Source: Pseudomonas putida
GTDB lineage: Bacteria; Pseudomonadota; Gammaproteobacteria; Pseudomonadales; Pseudomonadaceae
Assembly: GCF_025905425.1 (NCBI RefSeq)
Contig: NZ_CP109603.1
Coordinates: 5,782,501-5,846,500 of the forward strand
DNA: 64,000 bases
Direction of reading: 5' to 3'
The notes below the pieces were generated by a model, which did not search any database, was not told the origin of the DNA, and saw only the letters and a list, made by a program, of their open reading frames with translations. The number at the start of each line of letters is the position of its first letter. Within the stretch, counting starts at the first letter, position 1. Below, one piece after another: positions 21,115-30,071 of this stretch. Both the position numbers and the translations under genes were made by a program.

Positions 21115-21615
21115 ATGACCGTATTACGTTACTTGCAAGCCTACCCGCCACACCTGCAGGAGCAGGTGCGGCAGATGATCGACAGCGACCGCCTGGGCGA
21201 GTACCTGCAGCGTCGCTACCCCGACCGCCATGACGTGCAAAGCGACAAGGCGCTGTACGGTTATGCCCAGGACCTGCGGCAACAGTACCTGCGCAGCGCG
21301 CCCAACCTGGACAAGGTGCTGTTCGACAACCGCCTCGATCTGACCCACCGTGCCCTGGGGCTCAACACTGCGGTATCGCGCGTTCAGGGTGGCAAGCTCA
21401 AGGCGAAGAAGGAAATCCGCATCGCCTCCTTGTTCAAGGAAGCCGCGCCGCAGTTTCTGCGCATGATCGTGGTGCACGAGCTGGCGCACCTGCGTGAGCG
21501 CGATCATAGCAAGGCGTTTTACCAGCTCTGTCAGCACATGGAGCCGGACTACCACCAACTGGAATTCGACCTGCGCGTCTACCTGACCTATCGGGAGCTG
21601 CCGGGCAACTGTTAA
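21115..21615 (+). CDS. YgjP-like (DUF45/M48-type) metallopeptidase
   Basis: Predicted zinc metalloprotease of 166 residues. VVHELAHLRERDHSKAFYQL at about 118-137 contains HExxH and a downstream His/Asp-rich third ligand region typical of the YgjP/WLM group. The N-terminal 60 residues (DSDRLGEYLQRRYPDRHDV) are polar and helical. No signal peptide, so cytosolic. It follows cfcR by 38 bp and precedes a small HTH gene by 12 bp, so it is probably cotranscribed with the latter. Substrate unknown. Confidence 0.82.
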   Translation: MTVLRYLQAYPPHLQEQVRQMIDSDRLGEYLQRRYPDRHDVQSDKALYGYAQDLRQQYLRSAPNLDKVLFDNRLDLTHRALGLNTAVSRVQGGKLKAKKEIRIASLFKEAAPQFLRMIVVHELAHLRERDHSKAFYQLCQHMEPDYHQLEFDLRVYLTYRELPGNC

Positions 21616-21627
21616 GGACCACGCAGC

Positions 21628-21924
21628 ATGGAAGTGAGCAAGACCAAGAGCAGCTTCTACCGCCGCCTGTACGTAGCCTGGCTGATCGACAGCCAGACGG
21701 CGACCAGCGTGCCGGCCCTGATGGAGGCCACCGGCATGCCACGCCGCACGGCCCAGGACACCATCGCCGCCCTGGCCGACCTGGATATCGTCTGTGAGTT
21801 CGAGCAGCAGGAGGGCGCGCGCAATCATGCCGGGCACTACCGCATTCATGACTGGGGCGCGATCGACAAGCAGTGGATCACCCGGCATATGCGCCAGATC
21901 CGAGAAGTGCTGGGTTATCCCTGA
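21628..21924 (+). CDS. Small winged-helix/HTH domain protein
   Basis: A 98-residue cytosolic protein. Residues 15-60 (VAWLIDSQTATSVPALMEAT, then GMPRRTAQDTIAAL) form a helix-turn-helix with a recognition helix at MPRRTAQDTIAA, followed by a wing-like segment FEQQEGARNHAGHY. The family is known in Pseudomonas only as hypothetical HTH proteins. GGACCACGCAGC precedes ATG 21628. It is 12 bp downstream of the metallopeptidase gene, and the pair probably forms one unit. Confidence 0.72.
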   Translation: MEVSKTKSSFYRRLYVAWLIDSQTATSVPALMEATGMPRRTAQDTIAALADLDIVCEFEQQEGARNHAGHYRIHDWGAIDKQWITRHMRQIREVLGYP

Positions 21925-22010
21925 CCTGCCTCACTCTCTAAAGCTGGCGTGATCTCTTGGGGAGATTGCCCAGCCTCTTGGGGTTGCGCTGTCGCGCAGG
22001 GAACAATGGT

Positions 22011-22045
22011 CATTGTGGGACCGCCGCATCGCCGCTCCCACAGTG
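22011..22045. repeat. Short REP-like hairpin
   Basis: CATTGTGGGA and TCCCACAGTG bracket an imperfect CCGCC-GCATC-GCCG arm between the convergent HTH and elaA-like genes. A degenerate REP unit that may end transcription of both. Confidence 0.55.
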
Positions 22046-22057
22046 CCCCCGGCTTTC

Positions 22058-22510
22058 TCAGCCCTTGCGCATGCCAATATGGGGAATGTCATCTTCAAGG
22101 TATTCCTCACCCACCACCTCGAACCCATGCCGTGCATAAAACCCTTGCAGATGCGCTTGCGCCGACAGATACACCGGCGTCCCTGGCCAGCAATGCTCGG
22201 CAGCCTCCAGCCCCTTGAGCAGCAACGGATGCCCCAACTTGAGCCCACGCGCTGCAGGTGATGTCACCACGCGCCCGATCACCACATCGCCCCCCTGGGA
22301 TTGCGGGTCGAGCAGGCGCAGATAGGCCACCAGCTTGTCGTCCTGCCAAGCCATCAGGTGCAGGGTATCGCCGCTCAGGTCCTGGCCATCGACTTCCTGG
22401 TAGGCGCAGCGTTGCTCGACCACGAACACTTCGGTGCGCAATTGCAGGATGGCGTAGAGCTGGTCCTTGCCGAGGTCGGTGTGGTGCTTGCAGAGCCAGT
22501 CGATGGACAT
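22058..22510 (-). CDS. elaA: GNAT acetyltransferase, ElaA family
   Basis: Predicted N-acetyltransferase of 150 residues. LYAILQLRTEVFVVEQRCAYQE is the ElaA signature near residue 20-40. GRVVTSPAARGLKLGHPLL near 85-103 is the acetyl-CoA binding motif A (RGxxLG variant). The end FYARHGFEVVGEEYLEDDIPH is motif B. Start 22510 is supported by AAGGAG 9 nt upstream; longer frames give a non-family N-terminus. Substrate not known. Convergent with the HTH gene. Confidence 0.87.
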   Translation of the reverse strand: MSIDWLCKHHTDLGKDQLYAILQLRTEVFVVEQRCAYQEVDGQDLSGDTLHLMAWQDDKLVAYLRLLDPQSQGGDVVIGRVVTSPAARGLKLGHPLLLKGLEAAEHCWPGTPVYLSAQAHLQGFYARHGFEVVGEEYLEDDIPHIGMRKG

Positions 22511-22730
22511 TGGCACGAACTCCTTGAATGGGACGTCGATCATCGCAAATCCACAGGCCGTCGACGAGTGGCGGATTGCTGCAGACCGTGTCATGCAGGC
22601 TTCGGCCAAAATAGAGGCAAAATGACACTATTGTCCGCTGCCCTGAGCCTCAGCTTTGTGTAATCTCCTCGGCAGTTGCGGCGAAGGCCGCCTACACAGT
22701 GTGCGCCCTCTATTGCGAAAGGACTTGAGC

Positions 22731-23468
22731 ATGCGGCCACTGCTATGTGTTCTGGGATTGCTGGCAGCCATGCTGGCCACGCCCGTGCTGGGTCATGACA
22801 AGCTGCGGCTAGTTGCGGATAGCTGGCCACCGTTTACCGATGCCAGTATGCCGGGCGGCGGCCTGGCAACCAGCATCGTCACTACCGCACTGGCCAGGGC
22901 CGGTTACGCCAGTGCGTTCGAGGAGGCGCCGTGGGCACGGGCCTTGATGGGCGTCAGCGAAGGGCGTTACGACATCTTGATCAATGCCTGGTACAACGAC
23001 TCACGGACCCGCATCGGGCATTTTTCCAACGCCTACCTGAACAACAAGGTCCGCCTGCTCAAACGCAAAGGCGAGGCCTTCGGTTACCAGCACCAATCCG
23101 ATCTGTACCCCTACAGCATTGCCGTGGTGCGCGATTATGCCTATTCGCCCGATTTTGACGGCGACACCCGCTTGCACAAGGTGGCGGTGCGTAACTTCTC
23201 GTCGGCGGTGCGCATGCTGGCGGCCGGCAGGGTAAACCTGGCGGTTGAGGATGAGTACGTGGCCCATTACAACCTGCAGCGCGAACCGCAGGCGGTGCGT
23301 GATGGTGTGGAGCTGGTCGACCCGCCACTGGCGCAGAACAGCCTGCATATTCTGGTCAGCCTGAAACACCCGGAACACCAGCAGATAGTCGAACGTTTCG
23401 AGCGGGCGATCGCGGCCATGAAAACCGATGGCAGTTATGCGCGCTTGCTGCGCCAGCATGGCTTTTGA
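22731..23468 (+). CDS. Periplasmic substrate-binding protein, family 3 type
   Basis: A 245-residue exported binding protein. Residues 1-21 (MRPLLCVLGLLAAMLATPVLG) are a Sec signal peptide. LRLVADSWPPFTD opens the amino-acid-binding fold; ALMGVSEGRYDILINAWYND near 75-95 and AAGRVNLAVEDEYVAHY near 165 follow the SBP family 3 pattern. No permease or ATPase genes adjoin, so it may be an orphan binding protein or a sensor partner. AAAGGACTTGAGC precedes ATG 22731. Ligand unknown. Confidence 0.8.
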   Translation: MRPLLCVLGLLAAMLATPVLGHDKLRLVADSWPPFTDASMPGGGLATSIVTTALARAGYASAFEEAPWARALMGVSEGRYDILINAWYNDSRTRIGHFSNAYLNNKVRLLKRKGEAFGYQHQSDLYPYSIAVVRDYAYSPDFDGDTRLHKVAVRNFSSAVRMLAAGRVNLAVEDEYVAHYNLQREPQAVRDGVELVDPPLAQNSLHILVSLKHPEHQQIVERFERAIAAMKTDGSYARLLRQHGF

Positions 23469-23498
23469 TCTCTATTGCCTGTGCCGGCCACTCAGCAT

Positions 23499-25682
23499 TT
23501 AGGCCGGTGTGCTTTCCTTGACCAAGTGCGCCGCCAGCGTGCGTAACGGCCCCAGCTGCCGGCAGATCAGTGCCAGCTGGGTTTGCACCAGTCGCTGATG
23601 TTCATCCAGCTCTTCCGGCATCTGCTCCAGGGCATTGGCCAACGCTTCTTCGGCATCACTGTGGATCGCCACCGGTAGCCGCGCCGCCAGGCCATTGGCA
23701 ATCTCGTCCAGGCTGTTGGCCAGGCTTTGCCCAGCACCCTCGATCAATTGCTCCTGAACCTCCGCGGGCAAGGCGGTATCACGGTGCGCGCCCAACCCGG
23801 AGAGGTAGCTGAGCAGCGTGTGCGACAGCACCAGGAAGCGGAAGCCGACGTCCGCTTCCTTGCGAAAGTGCCCCGGCTCCATGAGCATGTTCGCCAGCGT
23901 GGTGGACAGCGCCGCATCGGCGTTGTGGGCGTTGCGGCGGGCCAGGCGGTAGGCGAGGTCGTCGCGTTTACCGTGGGCATACTGCTGCATGATCTGGCGC
24001 AGGTACACGCTGGCGCAGGCCAGGGTGTTGGCCAGCGCCTTGTTCAGGCGCCGGCCTTGCCAGTCGGGCAGGAACAGGAACACCGCCAGAATGGCGATCA
24101 GGCTGCCCACCAGGGTATCGAACAGGCGCGGCAGGAACAGCCCATAGCCGTCGCCGATCTGGTTGAAGCAGAACAGCACCATCAACGTGATCGCTGCGGT
24201 CGCCAAGGTGTATCGAGTGGTGCGGTTGACGAAGAACACCACCCCGGCGACCACGGCGAACATCGACTGGATGATCGGGTTGGGGAACAGGTCAAACAGT
24301 GCCCAGCCCACCGTCAGGCCGATGGCCGTGCCGACAATCCGCTGCCCCAGCTTGCGCCGCGTCGCGCCGTAGTTGGGTTGGCAGACGAACAGCGTGGTGA
24401 GGATGATCCAATAGCCCTGCGTGGGGTGGATCAGGTGCACCATGCCATAGCCGATCGACAGCGCCAGGGGCAGGCGCAGGGCGTGGCGGAACAGCAGCGA
24501 GGTCGGCGTCAGCTGGGTGCGCAGGCGGCTCCAGACATCCTTCAGCGAGCGTGGCGAACGGTCCAGCAGGCTGCTGTCACTGGCATCGGCCAGGCTGTCC
24601 GGGTTGCTGGCGGCGCCCAACAGGCGGTCCAGGGTGGCAAGGTTGGCCGCCAGTGCCCGTAGCGAACGCAGCAGGCTTCGCCAGGCGGGGTTGTTCTGGT
24701 TGCGCAGGTGCTCCAGGGAGGCGTTGAGGTCTTCCAGGGTGTCGGCAAACCGGCTGTCGAGGACAAACGGCTGACGCAGACGGATTGAGCGCGCCAGGTC
24801 CTGGCAGGCCGAGCCTTGATGACGCAGCAGGCGCTGGCAGCGGAACATCACGTCGCTGTGGAAGAACGCTTCGGCCAGCGCGTTGTAGGGGTAGTGCGAG
24901 GCGCTTACCCGTTCGTGGATGTCCTGGGCCAGGAAGTACAGCTTCAGGTAGCGGCTGACCTTGGAGTTTGGCTGGCTGTTGCCAACCCGGTGCAGGATGA
25001 TTTCCTTGGCGGCGTTGAGCGCCGCGACCACCTTGCCATTTTGCTGGGCCAGCTCCAGCCGCCGGGCCTCCAGGTCATGGTTGCGCACAGGTTCGAACAG
25101 ATTGGCCTTGAGCTTGAGGTAGCGGCCCAGCTCGAAAAACAGCTTGGCCAGGCTTTGCTGCACCGGCTGATTGGAGAACAGCGCCTGCCACAGCACCGAC
25201 AGCAGGCCATACCAGGCCGCGCCCGCCACCAGCAGCATCGGCTCGTGCCAGAAATCGGTGACCTCGCCGCCGCGCTGGTCCACGCCGATCATGGTGTATA
25301 CCGCCGTGATCAGCGTCGCCGAGGCGATGGCGCCATAACGCTCGCCCAGGGCGCCGAGCATGGTCAGGCCGAAAGCCGCCAAGGCCAGTGCAACGGCGAA
25401 GACCCATGGGTAGGGGAACAGCAGTTCGACGGCCAGAGCGGCGATGGCAAAGCACACCAGGGTCACGGCCAGGGCGCTGAGGCGGCCTTGCCAACTGTCG
25501 TCGGTCTCGGCCAGGGCACTGGCGATAATGCCCAGGAACAACGGGATCAGCAGGGCCATTTCATCCTGGTACCAGCACAAGGCCATGCTGCCGGTAAGGG
25601 CGACCGTTACCCGGATGCTGTAGCTGAACTTGTCTTGGCCCCACAGGCGACGCAGTGACTGACGGAACGAGCTCGATGACAT
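23499..25682 (-). CDS. FUSC/YccS-family inner membrane protein
   Basis: A 727-residue membrane protein. Two hydrophobic blocks, about residues 20-155 and 400-520, each with five to six spans, flank a soluble helical segment (160-390) and a C-terminal soluble tail (520-727). The repeats show FxSYSIRVTVALTGSMALCW and HALRLPLALSIGYGMVHL, matching the YccS N-terminal and FUSC domains. Proteins of this family resemble aromatic acid or fusaric acid exporters, but the YccS role is unknown. Monocistronic, convergent with the binding protein gene. Confidence 0.88.
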   Translation of the reverse strand: MSSSSFRQSLRRLWGQDKFSYSIRVTVALTGSMALCWYQDEMALLIPLFLGIIASALAETDDSWQGRLSALAVTLVCFAIAALAVELLFPYPWVFAVALALAAFGLTMLGALGERYGAIASATLITAVYTMIGVDQRGGEVTDFWHEPMLLVAGAAWYGLLSVLWQALFSNQPVQQSLAKLFFELGRYLKLKANLFEPVRNHDLEARRLELAQQNGKVVAALNAAKEIILHRVGNSQPNSKVSRYLKLYFLAQDIHERVSASHYPYNALAEAFFHSDVMFRCQRLLRHQGSACQDLARSIRLRQPFVLDSRFADTLEDLNASLEHLRNQNNPAWRSLLRSLRALAANLATLDRLLGAASNPDSLADASDSSLLDRSPRSLKDVWSRLRTQLTPTSLLFRHALRLPLALSIGYGMVHLIHPTQGYWIILTTLFVCQPNYGATRRKLGQRIVGTAIGLTVGWALFDLFPNPIIQSMFAVVAGVVFFVNRTTRYTLATAAITLMVLFCFNQIGDGYGLFLPRLFDTLVGSLIAILAVFLFLPDWQGRRLNKALANTLACASVYLRQIMQQYAHGKRDDLAYRLARRNAHNADAALSTTLANMLMEPGHFRKEADVGFRFLVLSHTLLSYLSGLGAHRDTALPAEVQEQLIEGAGQSLANSLDEIANGLAARLPVAIHSDAEEALANALEQMPEELDEHQRLVQTQLALICRQLGPLRTLAAHLVKESTPA

Positions 25683-25764
25683 GATGGCCTTGGGCTGTGA
25701 TCGAATGAATACATTGCCGCACGGACCAGCAAGAAGCGTTCCGTGCTGCTGAATGGATTCTACT

Positions 25765-26946
25765 CTACACGAACTGCGCCGCAGCGTTAGCCGATGCCCA
25801 GGCCCACTGGAAATTGAAACCGCCCAGGTGGCCGGTTACATCCAGCACCTCGCCAATGAAGTACAGCCCCGGGCTCTTGAGCGACTCCATGGTCTTGGAC
25901 GACACCTCGCGGGTATCCACGCCGCCCAGCGTCACCTCGGCAGTGCGATAGCCCTCGGTGCCGGCAGGTACCACTTGCCAGGCCGCCAGTTTTTCGGCGA
26001 TCTGTGCCAGTTCTGCCGGCGTGTACTGCTTCATCGGCTTCGATTCGAACCACTGCTCGGCCAGCAGGTTGGCCAGCTTGCGGGTGAACACTTCGCCGAG
26101 CACGGTTTTGAGTTCTGCATTGGCGCGCTCGGCCTGTTGCTGTTGCAGCCAGGTCAGTGCGTCGCGGTCTGGCAGCAGGTTGATCTCTACCGTGTCGCCG
26201 GCCTCCCAGAACGAGGAGATCTGCAAGATCGCCGGGCCACTCAGGCCGCGGTGGGTGAATAGCAGGTTTTCGCGAAAGCTGGTGCCGTTGCAGCTGGCCG
26301 TGCAGTCCAGCGAAGTGCCCGACAGTTCCGTGCACAATGCCTTGAGTTGGGGCTCGGTGATGGTGAACGGCACCAGACCGGCGCGTGTCGGCAGCAGGGT
26401 ATGGCCAAACTGACGGGCCACCTGGTAGCCGAAACCGGTAGCACCCAGGGTCGGGATCGATAGGCCGCCGGTGGCGATCACCAACGACTGGCAGGCGAAC
26501 TGCCCGGCACTGGTCTGCAGCAGGTAGCCGTTTTCAGTCTTCTCGATGTGCGAGATGCTGGTTTCCATGCGCAGCTCGGCACCGGCTTCGTCGCACTCGG
26601 CCAGGAGCATGTTGAGGATGTCGCTGGACTTGTTGTCGCAGAACAGCTGCCCGAGTTTTTTCTCGTGATACGGCACGCCGTGCTTGGCCACCAGCTCGAT
26701 GAAGTCCCACTGGGTATAGCGGGCCAGCGCCGACTTGCAGAAGTGCGCGTTGTGCGAGAGGAAGTTGGCAGGCTCGGTGTACATGTTGGTGAAGTTGCAG
26801 CGCCCGCCGCCAGACATCAGGATCTTCTTGCCTGGCTTATTGGCGTGGTCGAGCAGCAGCACTCGGCGGCCACGGCGGGCGCTGAGCTGGGCGCACATCA
26901 GGCCAGCGGCGCCAGCGCCGAGGATGATCACGTCTGTGGTGTGCAC
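25765..26946 (-). CDS. HI0933/BaiN-type NAD(P)/FAD-dependent oxidoreductase
   Basis: A 393-residue cytosolic flavoprotein. TDVIILGAGAAGLMCAQLSA at 3-22 is the FAD-binding Rossmann fold. KKILMSGGGRCNFTN near 40-55 is the hallmark of the HI0933 (YhiN) family, and GGLSIPTLGATGFGYQVA near 160 and GEVLDVTGHLGGFNFQWAWA near the end are further signatures. The start is taken as GTG 26946 with AGAGG upstream; a longer in-frame ATG adds residues unlike the family. Activity for most members is unproven. Same strand as the upstream dbpA, with a REP pair between them. Confidence 0.88.
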   Translation of the reverse strand: MHTTDVIILGAGAAGLMCAQLSARRGRRVLLLDHANKPGKKILMSGGGRCNFTNMYTEPANFLSHNAHFCKSALARYTQWDFIELVAKHGVPYHEKKLGQLFCDNKSSDILNMLLAECDEAGAELRMETSISHIEKTENGYLLQTSAGQFACQSLVIATGGLSIPTLGATGFGYQVARQFGHTLLPTRAGLVPFTITEPQLKALCTELSGTSLDCTASCNGTSFRENLLFTHRGLSGPAILQISSFWEAGDTVEINLLPDRDALTWLQQQQAERANAELKTVLGEVFTRKLANLLAEQWFESKPMKQYTPAELAQIAEKLAAWQVVPAGTEGYRTAEVTLGGVDTREVSSKTMESLKSPGLYFIGEVLDVTGHLGGFNFQWAWASANAAAQFV

Positions 26947-26975
26947 GATAGACCTCTTGGTAGCTGGGGCCGCTG

Positions 26976-27077
26976 TGCAGCCCATTCGTGGGGCAAGCCC
27001 GCTCCCACAGGTACTCCGCCAGGCTCAAGGGCTGTGGAGGTCCTGTGGGAGCGGGCTTGCCCCGCGAATGGGCTGCA
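26976..27077. repeat. REP pair (BIME-like)
   Basis: TGCAGCCCATTCG and GGGGCAAGCCCGCTCCCACAG on the left are mirrored by CTGTGGGAGCGGGCTTGCCCC and CGAATGGGCTGCA on the right, around about 40 bp. It separates dbpA from the flavoprotein gene. Confidence 0.88.
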
Positions 27078-27096
27078 TAGCAGCCCCAGAATAAGT

Positions 27097-28482
27097 TTAG
27101 ATAATGCGGACTTTCAGGGCCCGGCCCTTGATCTTGCCGCTGTTCAGGCGCTGCATGGCCTGCTTGGCCAGGGCCCGTTCCACCGCCACGAAGGCCTGGA
27201 AGTCGAAGATGGCGATCTTGCCCACCTGCTTGCCCGGGATACCGGCATCGCCGGTCAGCGCACCGAGGATGTCACCCGGACGCAGCTTGTCCTTACGCCC
27301 GGCAGCGATGCACAAGGTGCTCATCACCGGCAGCAGCGGCTCGCCGCCCTTGTTCTTCAGGCTGTCCAACTGGTCCCAGCGCAGCGGGCTTTTCTGCAGC
27401 GCTTCGATGGCCTGGGCGCGGTGCCCTTCGGCCGGGGCTACCAGGCTGATCGCCACACCTTTCTCACCGGCACGGCCGGTACGGCCGACACGGTGCACGT
27501 GGATTTCCGCGTCACGCGCCAGCTCGACGTTGAGCACCATATCCAGGCCGTCGATATCCAGGCCGCGGGCGGCCACGTCGGTCGCCACCAGCACCGAGCT
27601 GCTGCGGTTGGCGAACATGGCCAGCACCTGATCGCGGTCGCGCTGTTCGAGGTCACCGTGCAGGGCCTGGGCGACGATGCCCTTGGCCGTGAGGTGGGCG
27701 ACCACGTCTTCACACTGCTGCTTGGTGAAGCAGAACGCCACGCACGATTGCGGGCGATAGTGGCCCAGCACGCGGGTCACCGCTTCGAGGCGTTGTTGCG
27801 CGTCGATTTCGATGAAGCGTTGTTCGATCTGGTTGTCGGTGTGCAGGCTTTCGACCTTGACCTGCTGCGGGTTGCGCATGAAGTCGGCGGCAAGCTGCTT
27901 GATGCCGGCCGGGTAGGTGGCCGAGAACAGCAGGGTCTGGCGGCGTGCCGGGGTCTTGCCGATGATGCTGGCGATAGCGTCGAAGAAGCCCATGTCGAGC
28001 ATGCGGTCAGCTTCGTCCAGGATCAGGGTGTTCAGGCCATCGAGCACCAGCGTGCCTTTGTCCAGGTGCTGCTGGATGCGCCCCGGGGTGCCGACGATGA
28101 TGTGCGCGCCGTGCTCCAGCGAAGCAATCTGTGGGCCCAGCGAAACGCCGCCACAGAGGGTCAGGATCTTGATGTTGTCCTCGGCGCGGGCCAGGCGGCG
28201 CAACTCCTTGGCGACCTGGTCGGCGAGCTCGCGCGTCGGGCACAGGACCAAGGCCTGGCAACCGAAGTAACGCGGGTTGATTGGGTTCAGCAGGCCGATG
28301 CCGAACGCAGCGGTCTTGCCGCTGCCGGTCTTGGCCTGGGCGATCAGGTCCTGGCCCTTGAGGATGACCGGCAGGCTCTGGGCCTGAATCGGCGTCATCG
28401 AGGCATAGCCGAGGGCGTCCAGGTTGGCCAGCATGGCGGCGGACAGCGGCAGGGTGGCAAAGGCGGTGGATTCGGTGGTCAC
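27097..28482 (-). CDS. dbpA: ATP-dependent RNA helicase DbpA
   Basis: DEAD-box helicase for late 50S ribosome assembly, targeted to 23S rRNA hairpin 92. The 461-residue product shows the Q motif (SMTPIQAQSLP), Walker A AKTGSGKT, PTRELA, TPGRI, DEAD, SAT, and HRVGRTGRAG in order. Residues about 385-461, including LRPGDILGALTGDAGIPGK and FDFQAFVAVE, form the DbpA RNA-binding domain. The start is GTG 28482 (TTESTAFATLPL); longer frames lack family similarity. It is convergent with nothing and lies between MFS and flavoprotein genes on the same strand, likely with separate transcription because of the REP pair downstream. Confidence 0.94.
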   Translation of the reverse strand: MTTESTAFATLPLSAAMLANLDALGYASMTPIQAQSLPVILKGQDLIAQAKTGSGKTAAFGIGLLNPINPRYFGCQALVLCPTRELADQVAKELRRLARAEDNIKILTLCGGVSLGPQIASLEHGAHIIVGTPGRIQQHLDKGTLVLDGLNTLILDEADRMLDMGFFDAIASIIGKTPARRQTLLFSATYPAGIKQLAADFMRNPQQVKVESLHTDNQIEQRFIEIDAQQRLEAVTRVLGHYRPQSCVAFCFTKQQCEDVVAHLTAKGIVAQALHGDLEQRDRDQVLAMFANRSSSVLVATDVAARGLDIDGLDMVLNVELARDAEIHVHRVGRTGRAGEKGVAISLVAPAEGHRAQAIEALQKSPLRWDQLDSLKNKGGEPLLPVMSTLCIAAGRKDKLRPGDILGALTGDAGIPGKQVGKIAIFDFQAFVAVERALAKQAMQRLNSGKIKGRALKVRII

Positions 28483-28546
28483 GAGGCGGGCCTGTGTAGC
28501 GAAGCGAAAAATGCCGCACAGTCTACCAGCCTCATGGCCATTCGCC

Positions 28547-29974
28547 CTACGACTCCATGTGTTGTTCCGGACGACGGGCACGCCTTCCGTCTGTCGGCGC
28601 CAGTTGCAGGAAGATCGCCGCTGCCAGCATGGCCATGATGCCGATGGTCACGAAGGTCAGCTGGAACGCGCCCAATGTGCTCTCGACCCCTTCGGCACTG
28701 CCCGCCGTAGTGAAGCCACCCAGCAATGCCCCGGCGCAGGCCACACCCAGGCTCAGGGCCAATTGCGCGACCACTGACAGCAGGCTGTTGCCGCTGCTGG
28801 CGCTGGCATCGTCGAGGTCGATCAGGGTCACCGTGTTCATGGCCGTGAACTGCATGGAGTTGACCGCACCGAGCAGGCCCAGGTGTATCAGCAGCATGGC
28901 GTAGGGTGTCTGCTCGTCGATCAGGCCGAGGCTAGCCAGCAGCAGGCCCAGCAGCAGGGTATTGCCGGTGAGGATGATGCGGTAGCCAAAACGCTCGATC
29001 AGCGGCCGGGCGATGGACTTGGCAAGCATCGCCGCCGCCGCCAGCGGGATCATGCTCATGCCGGCCTGGGCGGGCGAATAGCCCAGGGCTACCTGCAACA
29101 GCAGTGGCACCAGGAAGGGCAGGGCGCCGCTGCCCAGGCGGGCGAACAGGTTGCCGAGGATGCCGATGGCAAAGGTGCGCACGCGGAACAGGCTGGGCGA
29201 GAACAGCGGCTCGGGATCGCGCCCTGCGCGCAGCCAGTAGGCGGCCAGGCAGGCCATGCCGGCGAACAGCAGCAACATCACCCGCAAATGCGGCAAGTGC
29301 AACTCGCCCAGGCCTTCCATGGCGATGGTGATCAGCACCATCGCCGCACCGAACAGCAGAAAACCTGGGCCGTCGAAGCTGGTGCGCTCAGCGCCGCGCA
29401 GGTCGGGGATGAACTTCCACACGGCATAACAGCCGATGGCGCCGACCGGCAGGTTAAGCAGGAAGATCCAGTGCCAGCTGAGGATCTCCACCAGCCAGCC
29501 GCCGACCGTTGGGCCAAGCAGGGGGCCGAGCAGGCCGGGGATGGTGATGAAACTCATGATCCGCACCAGCTCGGTGCGTGGGTAGGCGCGCAGTACCACC
29601 AGCCGGCCGACCGGCAGCATCAATGCGCCGCCCAGGCCTTGAACCACCCGGGCCAGGATCAGAAAACCGAGGCTGTCGGCGGCGGCGCACAGCAGCGAGC
29701 CGAAGCTGAACAACAGGATCGCGCTGAAGAAGATGTGCTTGGTGCCGAAGCGGTCGGCGAGCCAGCCGGAGGCGGGGATCAACAAGGCCACGGTGAGCAT
29801 GTAGGCGATGATCACGCCTTGCATGCGAAGCGGGTCTTCTTCCAGCGAGCGGGCCATGGCCGGCAGCGCGGTGTTGAGGATGGTGCCGTCCAGGGACTGC
29901 ATGAAGAAGGCGATGGCCACGACCCAGGGGATCCAGCGGGCGGTGACGGGGTCCAGCGGGGTGCGTTCGGGCAT
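28547..29974 (-). CDS. MFS multidrug transporter, DHA2 (MdtD-like)
   Basis: A 475-residue inner-membrane proton antiporter with about 14 hydrophobic segments. The N-terminus IPWVVAIAFFMQSLDGTILN contains motif D1 of the 14-TMS family (LDxTIVN-like). GWLADRFGTKHIFF is MFS motif A, and PLLGPTVGGWLVE is the antiporter motif C. The C-terminus is short and charged. Substrates are probably drugs or small amphiphiles, not determinable here. It lies downstream of the tldE-tldD pair but is separated by a REP hairpin. Confidence 0.87.
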   Translation of the reverse strand: MPERTPLDPVTARWIPWVVAIAFFMQSLDGTILNTALPAMARSLEEDPLRMQGVIIAYMLTVALLIPASGWLADRFGTKHIFFSAILLFSFGSLLCAAADSLGFLILARVVQGLGGALMLPVGRLVVLRAYPRTELVRIMSFITIPGLLGPLLGPTVGGWLVEILSWHWIFLLNLPVGAIGCYAVWKFIPDLRGAERTSFDGPGFLLFGAAMVLITIAMEGLGELHLPHLRVMLLLFAGMACLAAYWLRAGRDPEPLFSPSLFRVRTFAIGILGNLFARLGSGALPFLVPLLLQVALGYSPAQAGMSMIPLAAAAMLAKSIARPLIERFGYRIILTGNTLLLGLLLASLGLIDEQTPYAMLLIHLGLLGAVNSMQFTAMNTVTLIDLDDASASSGNSLLSVVAQLALSLGVACAGALLGGFTTAGSAEGVESTLGAFQLTFVTIGIMAMLAAAIFLQLAPTDGRRARRPEQHMES

Positions 29975-29994
29975 GACGTCCTCGTTTGTCAGTA

Positions 29995-30062
29995 CCGGCG
30001 TCTTCGCGGGGCAAGCCCGCTCCCACGAGGCTGGGAGCGGGATTGCCCCGCGAAGACGCCGG
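29995..30062. repeat. REP pair, near-perfect palindrome
   Basis: CCGGCGTCTTCGCGGGGCAA and CCCGCTCCCA face TGGGAGCGGGATTGCCCCGCG and AAGACGCCGG with a loop of only 6 bp and one mismatch. It starts 9 nt after the tldE stop, so it also serves as its likely terminator. Confidence 0.9.
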
Positions 30063-30071
30063 CAAGTCCAA

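Noticed and set aside
26548..28638. 696-codon open frame across the flavoprotein and dbpA genes on the opposite strand
   Set aside because: Spans two real genes and a REP pair, so it cannot be one gene.
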